Assembly: GCF_035440685.1 (NCBI RefSeq)
Contig: NZ_DAORMW010000006.1
Reading direction: 5' to 3' (one strand)
Source: Accumulibacter appositus
Lineage (GTDB): Bacteria > Pseudomonadota > Gammaproteobacteria > Burkholderiales > Rhodocyclaceae
Length of the DNA: 64,000 bases
The position numbers and the translations under genes were made by a program. Positions 43,618 to 55,869 of this stretch are shown here, one piece after another. Within the stretch, counting starts at the first letter, position 1, and every line of letters starts with the position of its first letter. The notes below the pieces were generated by a model. The model saw nothing but the letters and a program-made list of their open reading frames with translations. It had not been told where the DNA came from and made no database searches.

Positions 43618-44486
43618 TGATGGCCAGTATGGTCAGCAGAATCACCAGCGCTTCATCCTGCATGGCTCTGCTGGTGGGCTTGTTCAGCGGCACCTCGGCG
43701 CAAGCCGCTCTACCGACGGCAGCCAGCGTCCCCGGCGGCGTCGCCTTGGTCGTGGTTGGCCCGATCTCGGACAACAGCGCACGGCCGCAGGCCTGGTTCG
43801 GCGAGCAACATGTACTGGTCGCTGCCGACGGCGCGCAGTGGGTCGCGGTAGTCGGCCTTGACCTGGCCACCGCCCCGGGAAACTACGAGTTGCTGGTGGA
43901 CATCGCGGGCGACTGGCAACTGCTGCCCTTCACTGTCGCCAACAAGGATTATCCCGCGCAACGAATCACGATGAAGGACGGCAGCAAGGTGGAGTTATCG
44001 GCCAGCGACCTGACGCGCGTCGAGGGGGAACTGGCCACCATCCAGCGTCTGAAACGCCATTGGCGCAATGCGGACGATACCGACCTGGATTTTGTGCTGC
44101 CTGCGCAAGGACGTCGCAGCGGACGCTTCGGTGTGCGCCGCTTTTTCAACGGGGAGCCCCGCTCACCGCACGCTGGATTCGATATTGCCGTAGCGCGCGG
44201 GGCAACGGTCAAGGCCAATGCGCAGGGCCACGTACTCGCCGTCGACGACTACTTCTTCAACGGCAAGACGGTGTTTGTCGATCACGGCAACGGTCTGATC
44301 AGCATGTATTGCCACCTCGACAGCACGGCGGTGCAAACCGGCGACGCAGTGAGCAAAGGACAGCGCATTGGCGGCGTAGGAATGACCGGTCGTGCCACCG
44401 GCCCACACCTGCATTGGAGCGTGATCCTCAATGGCGCCATGGTGGATCCGGAACTGTTTGTCGCCGGTTCGGGAAAAAACCGCTGA
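43617..44486 (+). CDS. M23 family (LytM-type) peptidoglycan peptidase, exported
   Basis: The 289-residue protein has a Sec signal peptide (cleavage near SAQA-ALP, residue 31), a beta-rich N-terminal domain (GNYELLVDIAGDWQLLPF) and a C-terminal M23 domain with SPHAGFDIAVARG (first zinc histidine and aspartate) and GPHLHWSVI (HLH). All catalytic residues are present, so it should be an active endopeptidase, cutting peptide cross-links. Start ATG 43617 shares a base with the previous stop. Confidence 0.93.
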   Translation: MMASMVSRITSASSCMALLVGLFSGTSAQAALPTAASVPGGVALVVVGPISDNSARPQAWFGEQHVLVAADGAQWVAVVGLDLATAPGNYELLVDIAGDWQLLPFTVANKDYPAQRITMKDGSKVELSASDLTRVEGELATIQRLKRHWRNADDTDLDFVLPAQGRRSGRFGVRRFFNGEPRSPHAGFDIAVARGATVKANAQGHVLAVDDYFFNGKTVFVDHGNGLISMYCHLDSTAVQTGDAVSKGQRIGGVGMTGRATGPHLHWSVILNGAMVDPELFVAGSGKNR

Positions 44487-44529
44487 GGCAGTTGAATCGT
44501 CGGCAAATGAGGTTTGACTGTGCGGCTCT

Positions 44530-45006
44530 TCAGTCGCTGGGACTCAGCTTGCTACGCTCCCCAGGACCGCTTGCCGAATCGGCGCGACGGTACGGGCATT
44601 CCGGCTTGCTGCATTCGGCGTAAAGGTAAAGCGCGTGTTCGCGAATGATGAAGCCGCGTTCCCTGGCGATCTTCGTTTGCCGGCGTTCGATCTCGGCATC
44701 GTAGAACTCCTCGACGCGCCCGCAGTCGATGCACACCAGGTGATCGTGGTGCTGGCCTGCACTGAGTTCGAATACCGCTTTGCCGGATTCGAAATAGTGG
44801 CGCTCGAGGAGCCCTGCCTGTTCGAACTGCGTCAGAACACGGTAGACCGTGGCCAAACCAACGTCAAGATTCTCGGCAAGGAGCAGTCGATAGACATCCT
44901 CTGCCGTAAGATGACGAACCTCGGTCCTCTCGAAAAGGGCAAGAATCTTGAGACGCGGAAGCGTGGCTTTCAGTCCCATGCTCTTGAGATTGTCGGAGTT
45001 GCTCAT
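44530..45006 (-). CDS. fur: Ferric uptake regulator
   Basis: The 158-residue iron-responsive repressor has a winged helix (LPRLKILALFERTEVRHLTAEDVYRLLL) and a dimerisation domain with HHDHLVCIDCGRVEEF and a CSKPECPYR second cysteine pair. It represses iron-uptake genes when loaded with Fe2+. The gene is divergent from bamE, the usual betaproteobacterial arrangement. I could not identify a clear Fur box upstream. Confidence 0.96.
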   Translation of the reverse strand: MSNSDNLKSMGLKATLPRLKILALFERTEVRHLTAEDVYRLLLAENLDVGLATVYRVLTQFEQAGLLERHYFESGKAVFELSAGQHHDHLVCIDCGRVEEFYDAEIERRQTKIARERGFIIREHALYLYAECSKPECPYRRADSASGPGERSKLSPSD

Positions 45007-45192
45007 TGGCTTACCTTGGTCGGCTGCGGGCGGAAGTGGCTTGATATTTCGGTTATGATATACCGTCGACTGCGGTCGTGATCAGCCAAGGCAAGCATCA
45101 TGCCGGCTTGACGGTCGATCCGGCCGATGGTAACGGCTACCATCAAGCCAACGTTCGCTTCTCTTTGATCCTCACCACGATCCGACCAGAAC

Positions 45193-45675
45193 ATGATCTT
45201 CCCACGATTCGTCACTACCGTCCTTGTTGTCTGCGCCCTCTCGGCTTGCTCCGAGGTGCCGCATATCGTCACCGAGTACCGGATCGATGTGCAGCAGGGA
45301 AACGTCCTGACCCAGGACATGGTGTCGCAATTGCGCCCCGGCCTTAGCAAGGATCAGGTGCGCTTCATTCTCGGAACGCCAGTACTGATCGACATGTTTC
45401 ATGCCAATCGCTGGGATTACTTCTATTGGATGAAAAAAGGCAACAGCAGTAAGGCCGAGACGCGGCGTTTTGTCGTGTTTTTTGACGACGACGGCAAGCT
45501 GGTACGGGTCGCCGGCGATGTCGCCGCCGCCGAGCCGACTGATGGTGTCGTACTACCGGAAACAAGGATTCGGGAAATCGATCTCGGCTCGCTGCCGGCC
45601 GATGGCAGCGCAACCCTCCCGCCACCGGACGAACCGGGGTTTTTTGGCAAGATGCTGGACAGCGTGGGACTATGA
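45193..45675 (+). CDS. bamE: Outer membrane assembly lipoprotein BamE
   Basis: This 160-residue lipoprotein (VVCALSAC lipobox, Cys19) belongs to the BAM complex, which inserts beta-barrel proteins. The SmpA/OmlA domain shows YRIDVQQGNVLTQDMVSQLRPGLSKDQVRFILGTPVLIDMFHANRWDYFY, typical of BamE, including the GTP motif and D/R residues. A Pro-rich tail follows. It is placed between fur and dapB. Confidence 0.95.
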   Translation: MIFPRFVTTVLVVCALSACSEVPHIVTEYRIDVQQGNVLTQDMVSQLRPGLSKDQVRFILGTPVLIDMFHANRWDYFYWMKKGNSSKAETRRFVVFFDDDGKLVRVAGDVAAAEPTDGVVLPETRIREIDLGSLPADGSATLPPPDEPGFFGKMLDSVGL

Positions 45676-45676
45676 A

Positions 45677-46483
45677 ATGACGGCATTGAAAATCGCCATC
45701 GCCGGCGCTGGCGGGCGCATGGGACGCATGCTGGTTGAAGCCACCCTCAAGGATTCGCAAGCCACGCTGGTCGCGGCGCTTGACCAGCCCGGTACGCCGC
45801 TGCTTGGCAAGGACGCCGGCGAGATGGTCGGCTCGCCGTGCGGCGTCGCGATCAGCAGCAACAGCGAAGCGGGAATTGCCGAGGCCAGCTGCCTGATCGA
45901 TTTCACCCGCCCTGAAGGGACTCTTCAGCATCTCGATATTTGCCGTCGGCATGGAACGGCAATCGTCATTGGCACCACCGGATTTGATGCCAACGGAAAG
46001 AAAGCGATTACCGCCGCGGCGCTGGATATCCCGGTGGTTTTTGCGCCGAATATGAGCGTCGGCGTCAACGTGGTTTTCAAACTTCTTGACGTCGCCGCCC
46101 GCATCATGGACGAGGGCTACGACGTCGAGATCGTTGAAGCGCACCACCGACACAAGATCGATGCGCCATCGGGAACGGCGCTGCGCATGGGCGAAGTCGT
46201 CGCGCAGGCGCTTGGTCGCGAGCTCGGCGACTGTGCGGTCTATGGTCGCGAGGGCGTCACCGGCGAGCGCGCTTCGTCGACGATCGGCTTCGCCACCGTC
46301 CGCGGCGGCGATATAGTGGGCGATCACAATGTCCTCTTCTGCGGCCTCGGCGAGCGCGTCGAGATCGGCCATAAGGCAAGCAGCCGCATGCCGTATGCAC
46401 TGGGCAGCCTGCGCGCCGCCCATTTTCTCGCAAACATGAAGCACGGCCTGTTCGATATGCAAGACGTTCTCGGTCTGCGCTGA
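45677..46483 (+). CDS. dapB: 4-hydroxy-tetrahydrodipicolinate reductase
   Basis: The 268-residue lysine/diaminopimelate enzyme has the NAD(P)H site IAGAGGRMGRMLVEA, IDFTRPEG, IGTTGFDANGK, the catalytic EAHHRHKIDAPSGTAL and KHGLFDMQDVLGL at the end. ATG 45677 lies one base after the bamE stop (TGAAATGA region), and the frame is open further back through bamE. Length is normal. Confidence 0.97.
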   Translation: MTALKIAIAGAGGRMGRMLVEATLKDSQATLVAALDQPGTPLLGKDAGEMVGSPCGVAISSNSEAGIAEASCLIDFTRPEGTLQHLDICRRHGTAIVIGTTGFDANGKKAITAAALDIPVVFAPNMSVGVNVVFKLLDVAARIMDEGYDVEIVEAHHRHKIDAPSGTALRMGEVVAQALGRELGDCAVYGREGVTGERASSTIGFATVRGGDIVGDHNVLFCGLGERVEIGHKASSRMPYALGSLRAAHFLANMKHGLFDMQDVLGLR

Positions 46484-46528
46484 AGTCCTCGACGCACGCT
46501 CTAGTCCCCTACCGACGGCCTACAAACC

Positions 46529-49084
46529 TTGGCGCTGCACAACCGGCAACTGACCCGCAAACTGAGCAGCATCCTGGGCGATGATCCAGAGACTGCTCTC
46601 GAGCGCTTGCGATCCGCACTTGCCAAAAACTCTCCCGAACTCGCGGCCAGCGTTTCCGCCGTCCTCGAAGCGGCCGACACCCTGGTGTCGAAGTACGCAC
46701 GGCTGCATAGCGTGCAGGCCGAACTGTCGGGTGACGCGTTTTCGGATTGGCATCTTGCCGGTGGGCGCATTGAATCGGGGCGCGGCTGGAAGCAACTGCT
46801 CGGCTACGCCGAGGATGACCTGGCCGATACCCTCGCCGCCTGGCGCGAGCTGGCTCACCCCGAGGATCTGCGAGCCTTCAATGCGCTCATTGCCGCACAC
46901 GCACAGAACAAGACGCCCGGCTTCCATGGCAGCTGTCGCCTGCGAACCAAGACCGGCCAATGGAAATGGCTGCTGCTGAAAGGCAGGATCATCGCCCACG
47001 ACCAGCGCGGCGACCCCTTGCGGATGCTGCTGCTGCAACGCGATATCAGCGATTTCAAGCAGGTCGAAGAAGGCGCTCTGCTGGCCAAGGAAGCCGCCGA
47101 GTCGGCCAACCGGGCGCGCGGCACGTTCCTGGCCAACATGAGCCACGAAATCCGCACACCGATGAACGGAATCATCGGCATGACCGACCTCGCGCTCGAC
47201 ACGCAACTGGACGCCGAGCAGCGGCACTACCTAAGAACGGTCAAGTCGTCGGCAGAGTCCCTGCTGGCAATCGTCAACGACATACTGGATTTTTCCAAGA
47301 TCGAAGCGGGCAAACTGCGCTTTGAAGCAATTCCCTTCCCGTTATCGCCGCTGGTTTTCGATGCCGCCCGCGCGCAGGCGCTGATCGCCCACAAGAAAGG
47401 GCTCGAGGTGATCGTATCGGTGGCGCCGGACGTTCCGAGCAAGGTCGTTGGCGACCCGGCGCGCCTGCGGCAGGTGCTCGGCAACCTCATCGGCAACGCG
47501 ATCAAGTTCACCGAGCAGGGAGAGATCGAGGTGGCGGTCTCGATCGACGAAGCTGGGACCGATTCAACCCTGCTGCGCTTTGCCGTTCGCGATACCGGCA
47601 TCGGCATCCCAGAAACGCGGCAGACGGCAATTTTTGGCGCATTCTCGCAAGCGGACGATTCGACGACACGTCGTTTTGGCGGCACTGGCCTGGGCCTGAC
47701 GATCTGTACGCACCTGGTGCAGATGATGAAGGGTCGAGTGTGGCTCGAAAGCGTCGAGGGCAAGGGTTCCAGTTTCTATTTCACCGCCCGTTTTGCTATT
47801 GATACCAGCGCCCAAGCGGCCCCGCAGATAATTCAGCTCAGTGGACAGCGCGCACTGCTGCTTGAACGACATCCGATCATCGCCGCGCAACTGGCCGCGG
47901 TACTCGCGCAATGCGGCGTCGACACAGCAAAGATCAGCGATGCCGGGGAAGCACTCAAGGCGATCGAAAAATCACGTGCCGTCGGTTTCCCATACGACTT
48001 CGTACTCGTCGACGCGCTGATGCAGCCACCCGGAGGACTCGCCTTGGCCAAATCATGGCAGGAAGGCGCGTGCCCCGAAAGGCTGATCATGCTGCTAACA
48101 ACCGAACAGCAGCGGCACGACCTCGATCATCTGCGCGAACTCGCTGTCGCCACGCGCCTGGTCAAACCAATCGCCCCCGAAGATCTTGTCGGCGCACTCA
48201 GGCTAGCCACTGGCGGCTGCGACGACGACAGCACGCAAATCCTTGCACCTTTTGATTTCGCGGCGAAAGCCGAACCGCAAGACGGCCGAGCGCTCGAAAC
48301 CTTGCTCGTCGAAGACAACCCGGTCAATCAGGAGCTGGCACGACGCCTTCTGGAGAAGCGCGGTTACCGAGTGACGCTGGCCAATAACGGCGCCGAAGCG
48401 GTCGAGCGCTTTGAGCAGCAAGCCTTCGATCTCATTCTGATGGACATGCAAATGCCGATCATGGGCGGGATCGAAGCCACCGAATCGATCCGCGCCCGAG
48501 AGATGCGACGCAGCTGGGTAATATCGCACGAGTTCAAGTCGGTGAGCATCATTGCCATGACCGCCAACGCCATGGAAGGCGACCGCGAGCTATGCCTCGA
48601 AGCAGGGATGAACGACTACGTGGCCAAGCCGATCAAGCCACAGGAGTTCTACGCCGCCATCGATCGCTGCCTGACGCCAGAAAGCGACGGTGATTCGGTG
48701 CTGTCCGAGGCGGCGCTGAGCGCCACCTCGCTGGACTTGACGGCGGCAGCCCGTGACCTGGGTGATCGCGAGCTCTTGCTGACCATAGCCGGGATGCTGG
48801 TCGCCGAATGGGCGGAGCACATAGCACGAATATGGGCCAGCCTGCGTAGCAGGGAAGCAGCGCAATTGTCGCTCCACGCACACACGCTGAAGAGCCTCCT
48901 GGCGATCTTCCATGCCGAGAAGGCTCGACGCTTGGCGCTTGCTATCGAGCACGCCGCCAAGCCGAGCACCGGTAACGACATCGATTGGTCGCATTGCGCC
49001 GAGCTCGCCAAATCGCTCACCGAGGAATTGGAGCGCTTGAAACCCGAAATGGATCGTTTCGTTAGCGGAAAACGAACCATCTAG
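46529..49084 (+). CDS. Soluble hybrid histidine kinase (PAS-HisKA-HATPase-REC-REC-Hpt)
   Basis: The 851-residue protein starts at a TTG; no better in-frame start is seen and an upstream TAG limits it. A PAS-like domain covers residues 65-180. HisKA has SHEIRTPMNG (His206), followed by an HATPase domain with DTGIGIPE and FGGTGLGLTI. The first receiver domain (about 435-560) lacks the usual acidic pair. The second (about 590-710) is intact, with Asp639 in LILMDMQMP and KPIKPQEF. A C-terminal Hpt domain carries His785 in HAHTLKS. No membrane span is visible, so it is probably cytosolic. Confidence 0.92.
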   Translation: MALHNRQLTRKLSSILGDDPETALERLRSALAKNSPELAASVSAVLEAADTLVSKYARLHSVQAELSGDAFSDWHLAGGRIESGRGWKQLLGYAEDDLADTLAAWRELAHPEDLRAFNALIAAHAQNKTPGFHGSCRLRTKTGQWKWLLLKGRIIAHDQRGDPLRMLLLQRDISDFKQVEEGALLAKEAAESANRARGTFLANMSHEIRTPMNGIIGMTDLALDTQLDAEQRHYLRTVKSSAESLLAIVNDILDFSKIEAGKLRFEAIPFPLSPLVFDAARAQALIAHKKGLEVIVSVAPDVPSKVVGDPARLRQVLGNLIGNAIKFTEQGEIEVAVSIDEAGTDSTLLRFAVRDTGIGIPETRQTAIFGAFSQADDSTTRRFGGTGLGLTICTHLVQMMKGRVWLESVEGKGSSFYFTARFAIDTSAQAAPQIIQLSGQRALLLERHPIIAAQLAAVLAQCGVDTAKISDAGEALKAIEKSRAVGFPYDFVLVDALMQPPGGLALAKSWQEGACPERLIMLLTTEQQRHDLDHLRELAVATRLVKPIAPEDLVGALRLATGGCDDDSTQILAPFDFAAKAEPQDGRALETLLVEDNPVNQELARRLLEKRGYRVTLANNGAEAVERFEQQAFDLILMDMQMPIMGGIEATESIRAREMRRSWVISHEFKSVSIIAMTANAMEGDRELCLEAGMNDYVAKPIKPQEFYAAIDRCLTPESDGDSVLSEAALSATSLDLTAAARDLGDRELLLTIAGMLVAEWAEHIARIWASLRSREAAQLSLHAHTLKSLLAIFHAEKARRLALAIEHAAKPSTGNDIDWSHCAELAKSLTEELERLKPEMDRFVSGKRTI

Positions 49085-49162
49085 GGCGCGACCGATGGCC
49101 TTCGCGGTCCCCACACGCCCGCCTGACGCACTCTCACGACACGCTCCGTACGCAGCGGGGAA

Positions 49163-49192
49163 TTGCCCAACAAGGCTGCGCTCCCGTATAAT
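49163..49192 (+). promoter_or_regulatory. Sigma70 promoter of carAB
   Basis: TTGCCC at 49163-49168 and a perfect TATAAT at 49187-49192 are separated by 18 bases. Transcription would start near 49199 and give a leader of about 105 bases before the carA GTG. Confidence 0.6.
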
Positions 49193-49213
49193 GCTTCGGC
49201 TTGCAAGGATCCG

Positions 49214-49244
49214 AGCGGGGGGGCCGTGCGCCCGTCCCGCTTTT
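49214..49244 (+). promoter_or_regulatory. GC-rich hairpin with T tract in the carA leader, possible attenuator
   Basis: In the leader, AGCGGG...(seven Gs)...CCCGTCCCGCT can fold with the outer six bases (AGCGGG/CCCGCT) perfect and the inner part imperfect, and is followed by TTTTGC. It looks like a weak intrinsic terminator placed before the start of carA, where a pyrimidine- or arginine-linked attenuation could act. I see no leader peptide that explains it. Confidence 0.35.
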
Positions 49245-49302
49245 GCATGTCTGCAGCCCGGACCGGCGACGCATTCACCAGCAGCATCAACAGGAGTCTT
49301 TC

Positions 49303-50443
49303 GTGTCCTTGTTACCCACTCTTCCGCCGGCGATTCTCGCACTGGCCGATGGGACGATTTTCCGCGGCCATGCCATCGGCGCCGGCGGCAGCACCAGCGG
49401 CGAGGTCGTATTCAACACCGCGATGTCCGGCTATCAGGAGATTCTTACCGATCCCTCGTACTGCCGCCAGATCGTTACTCTCACCTACCCGCACATCGGT
49501 AACGTCGGCTGCAACGCCGAAGACTTCGAGTCGCGTGGCAACTACGCGGCCGGCCTGGTCATCCGCGACCTGCCGATTCGCGCCGAGAGCTGGCGCCTGC
49601 AGGAAACCCTGCCCGACTACCTGCAGAAACACGGTATCGTCGCCATCGCCGGCATCGACACTCGCCAGCTCACCCGCATTCTGCGCGAAGGCGGTGCCCA
49701 GGCTGGCTGCATCATGGCCGTCGACGTTGATGAGCAGGAGGCAATCGCCGCAGCAAGGAACTTCCCCGGTCTCGCCGGCATGGACCTGGCCAAGGTGGTG
49801 AGCACTGCTGCGCCCTACGAATGGGCAGCCGGCGAATGGACGCTGGACGGCTATCGCTCGGTCGCCAAGGGACGATTTCATGTCCTGGCCTACGATTTCG
49901 GCGTCAAGCACAACATTCTGCGCATGCTTGCCGATCGCGGCTGCCAGGTCACGGTCGTGCCGGCGCAAACACCGGCTGCCGAAGTCCTCAGGCGACAGCC
50001 CAACGGCGTATTTCTGTCCAACGGCCCAGGCGACCCGGAACCCTGCGCCTACGCCATCGAGGCGATCCGTGAAATCCTTGCCGCCGGGGTGCCGACTTTC
50101 GGTATTTGCCTTGGCCACCAACTGCTGGCGCTGGCGTCGGGCGCCAGAACCACGAAAATGAAGTTCGGTCATCATGGCGCCAACCACCCGGTCAAGGACC
50201 TGCGTACGGGGCAGGTGTTGATCACCAGCCAGAACCACGGTTTCGCGGTGGACGCCGAAACGCTGCCACCGACACTGCTGCCGACGCACGTATCGCTCTT
50301 CGACGGCTCGCTGCAGGGCGTCGCACGCAGCGACGTCGCCGCCTTTTCCTTTCAGGGCCATCCGGAAGCCAGCCCGGGGCCACACGACATCGCCCATCTG
50401 TTCGACCGCTTTGTCCAGATGATGCAAGACAAGAAGGGGCAAA

Positions 50444-50460
<17 letters not shown>
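49303..50460 (+). CDS. carA: Carbamoyl-phosphate synthase, small (glutaminase) subunit
   Basis: The 385-residue subunit hydrolyses glutamine and passes ammonia to CarB for arginine and pyrimidine synthesis. Start GTG 49303 follows AGGAG. The N-terminal domain reads LADGTIFRGHAIGAGGSTSGEVVFNTAMSGYQEILTDPSY; the class I amidotransferase domain has FGICLGHQLLALA, with the catalytic Cys at residue 269, and FQGHPEASPGPHD. The end overlaps carB by 17 bases. Confidence 0.97.
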
Positions 50461-53650
<3,190 letters not shown>

Positions 53651-53665
53651 TTAATCCATCGAAGC

Positions 53666-53696
53666 GCCGACACCCGCCAGGCGGGTGTCGGCCTTT
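53666..53696 (+). terminator. Probable terminator between carB and greA
   Basis: GCCGACACCCG-CCAGG-CGGGTGTCGGC forms a perfect 11-base stem, followed by CTTTCC, a weak T tract. It lies 15 bases after carB and before greA, so part of the transcripts may pass on into greA. Confidence 0.65.
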
Positions 53697-53716
53697 CCCT
53701 GTTGGCAGCGAAAGAA

Positions 53717-54193
53717 ATGACCAAGACACCTTTGACCGTAAATGGCGCTGAAAAACTTGCCGCCGAACTGCATCAACTGAAGACCGTCGAGCGGCCGCTC
53801 ACCATCGCCGCGATCGCCGAGGCACGCTCGCACGGCGACCTGTCCGAAAACGCCGAGTACGATGCGGCCAAGGAGAGGCAAGGCTTCGTTGAAGGACGCA
53901 TCCAGGAAGTTGAGAGCAAACTGGCGAACGCTCAGATCATTGACCCGAAACTGCTCGACGCCGACGGACGTTGCGTTTTCGGTGCAACGCTCGATCTTGA
54001 TGACCAGGAAACCGGCGCCCGCGTCAGCTATCAGATTGTCGGTGAGGATGAAGCCGACATCAAGGCCGGCAAGATTTCGATCAACTCGCCGATTGCACGA
54101 GCGCTGATCGGCAAGTTTGCCGGCGATATCGCCGAGGTGCAGGCACCCGGCGGCATTCGCGAGTACGAAGTCATTGCCGTGCGCTACGAGTAG
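53717..54193 (+). CDS. greA: Transcription elongation factor GreA
   Basis: The 158-residue factor rescues backtracked RNA polymerase. The coiled-coil N-terminal domain has KTVERPLTIAAIAEARSHGDLSENAEYDAAKERQ, including the acidic tip residues, and the FKBP-like C-terminal domain ends with PGGIREYEVIAVRYE. ATG 53717 gives the usual 158 length; a TTG 15 bases earlier is in frame. It follows carB, a conserved gene order. Confidence 0.97.
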   Translation: MTKTPLTVNGAEKLAAELHQLKTVERPLTIAAIAEARSHGDLSENAEYDAAKERQGFVEGRIQEVESKLANAQIIDPKLLDADGRCVFGATLDLDDQETGARVSYQIVGEDEADIKAGKISINSPIARALIGKFAGDIAEVQAPGGIREYEVIAVRYE

Positions 54194-54201
54194 TTCTGGC
54201 C

Positions 54202-54666
54202 ATGCGACGCCTGGCCGATGCGCTCTACGAGATCACGCTGACCCTGTGGGTCGGCGGCCTGTGGGCCATCGGTTTTCTGGTCGCACCTCTGCTTTTTTCG
54301 GTGCTTGCCGCTGACCGCCAGTTGGCGGGCCTGATCGCCGGCAAGCTGTTTGCGCTGATCGGCTGGGTGGGTCTGGGCTGTGCGACTTACCTGTTGCTGC
54401 ACACCGTGGTCCGTATGGGCAGAATCGCCTGGCGCCGCTGGACCTTCTGGCTGCTGCTGACAATGCTGCTGCTCACCGCGGTCAACCTCTTCGGCATTCA
54501 ACCGCTGCTCGCGCAGATCAAGGCCGACACCTTGCCGAGACAAGCAATGGAGAGCGTGCTGAACCAGCGCTTCGCCATCTGGCATGGCGTTTCCGGCGTG
54601 GTCTACGTCGTTCAGAGCCTGCTCGGCGTGCTACTTGTCATTGGCTTCCGGCGCGCCGCCCGGTAG
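54202..54666 (+). CDS. DUF4149 integral membrane protein
   Basis: The 154-residue protein has four hydrophobic spans (about residues 15-36, 46-68, 80-98 and 128-148) and the pattern LTLWVGGLWAIGFLVAPLLFSVL near its start, typical of DUF4149. Function unknown. It lies eight bases after greA and ends before the convergent yhbY. Confidence 0.85.
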   Translation: MRRLADALYEITLTLWVGGLWAIGFLVAPLLFSVLAADRQLAGLIAGKLFALIGWVGLGCATYLLLHTVVRMGRIAWRRWTFWLLLTMLLLTAVNLFGIQPLLAQIKADTLPRQAMESVLNQRFAIWHGVSGVVYVVQSLLGVLLVIGFRRAAR

Positions 54667-54725
54667 CTCACGATCTGAGCAGCTGGCTCGCTACCGTGGC
54701 CACCGTTTGGGCGCTTCGCCGCCTA

Positions 54726-55085
54726 TCAAGCGCCCGAACCGCCCTGGAAGCTGCGCTTGCTACGGCGCGGCTCATTGCGTTTCTGGCGGGGCCTGGCAAG
54801 CTGAGCCAGATCGGCTGCTCGTGGCCGCCAGATCACCAGCAGCTTGCCGATGTGCTGAACCGCGGCAGCATCCAAGCGCTCGCAGAGCGTGGCGAGAAAC
54901 TGCTCACGCGCTTGCCGATCGTCGTTATAGACCCGAATCTTGATCAATTCGTGGCTGTTTAGATTGACGTCGACCTCGCGGACAACCGCGTCGGAAAGCC
55001 CGTTCTGACTTATCGAGACGACCGGCTGCAGTGAGTGCGCACGGGCCCGCAGGACGCGGCGCTCGTCGGAGCTGAGATTGAGCAT
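54726..55085 (-). CDS. yhbY: YhbY-family ribosome-assembly RNA-binding protein
   Basis: The 119-residue protein is a CRS1-YhbY/CRM domain protein that associates with the 50S precursor. It starts MLNLSSDERRVLRARAHSLQPVVSISQNGLSDAVVREVDVNLNSHELIKIRV, with the basic GxxG-like loop region. A basic tail (RQKRNEPRRSKRSF) extends past the normal domain of about 97 residues. It is divergent from rlmE with 46 bases between, a conserved pairing. Confidence 0.93.
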   Translation of the reverse strand: MLNLSSDERRVLRARAHSLQPVVSISQNGLSDAVVREVDVNLNSHELIKIRVYNDDRQAREQFLATLCERLDAAAVQHIGKLLVIWRPRAADLAQLARPRQKRNEPRRSKRSFQGGSGA

Positions 55086-55131
55086 GCAGGATACCTTTTC
55101 TTGAGGACCGCATTTTAGCGGGTTTCAGCCG

Positions 55132-55752
55132 ATGAAACGAAGCAGATCGAGCACTGCCTGGTTGAACGAGCATGTCAACGACGCCTTTGTACAACGCGCA
55201 AAGGCCGAAGGCTATCGTTCGCGCGCGTCCTACAAGCTGATGGAAATCGACGCCAAGGATGATCTGATCCGCAGCGGCGACACCATCGTCGACCTCGGCG
55301 CAGCGCCGGGTGGCTGGTCACAAGTGGCCGCCAGACGGCTGCAAGGCAGTGGCCGCGTCATCGCACTCGATCTGCTGGAGATGGCGCCGATGCGCGGCGT
55401 CACCTTTCTGCAAGGCGACTTCCGCGATCAGGACATCCTGCACGCGCTGGAAGAATTGCTCGCTGGCGACCGACCAGGGCTTGTTCTTTCAGACATGTCC
55501 CCCAATATATCGGGCATCCCGGTCTGCGACCAGGCCAGGGTGATGCACTTGGCCGAGCTCGGCCTGGACTTTGCGCGCAGCTGGCTGCAACCCAACGGTG
55601 CATTCCTGGTCAAAATTTTCCAGGGGCACGGCTTTAACGAGTTCCTGCACGCAATGCGCCAGACCTTCAAGACGGTTGCTTCACGCAAGCCGGATGCGTC
55701 CAGAGATCGCAGCCCGGAAGTTTACCTGCTGGGCAAGGTCTTGAAAACGTGA
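55132..55752 (+). CDS. rlmE: 23S rRNA (uridine-2'-O-)-methyltransferase RlmE (FtsJ)
   Basis: The 206-residue enzyme methylates U2552 of 23S rRNA. It contains RASYKLMEIDAKDDLI, DLGAAPGGWSQVAA (SAM site), LDLLEMAP, LSDMSPNISG and FLVKIFQGHGFNEF, with the K-D-K-E catalytic tetrad of FtsJ. It precedes ftsH as in most betaproteobacteria. Confidence 0.97.
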   Translation: MKRSRSSTAWLNEHVNDAFVQRAKAEGYRSRASYKLMEIDAKDDLIRSGDTIVDLGAAPGGWSQVAARRLQGSGRVIALDLLEMAPMRGVTFLQGDFRDQDILHALEELLAGDRPGLVLSDMSPNISGIPVCDQARVMHLAELGLDFARSWLQPNGAFLVKIFQGHGFNEFLHAMRQTFKTVASRKPDASRDRSPEVYLLGKVLKT

Positions 55753-55829
55753 GTGCATTTACCATGCCGGCATTGCTTCAACGAGCATTAATCGGTTTAG
55801 AATGCAGAGTTCGTGGAACCGCAGAGTTT

Positions 55830-55847
55830 CCGGCGCTGCTGCGCCGG
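55830..55847 (+). promoter_or_regulatory. Hairpin in the ftsH leader
   Basis: CCGGCGC-TGCT-GCGCCGG is a perfect 7-base stem with a 4-base loop ending 11 bases before the ribosome-binding site GAGGTGA (55859-55865). It could shape leader RNA stability or translation. There is no T tract, so it is not a terminator. Confidence 0.45.
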
Positions 55848-55869
55848 ACAACGTAGAAGAGGTGAAGTA

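Noticed and set aside
45007..45192. Fur box in the fur/bamE intergenic region
   Set aside because: AT-rich bases (TTGATATTTCGGTTATGATATACC) are present but match the Fur consensus poorly.
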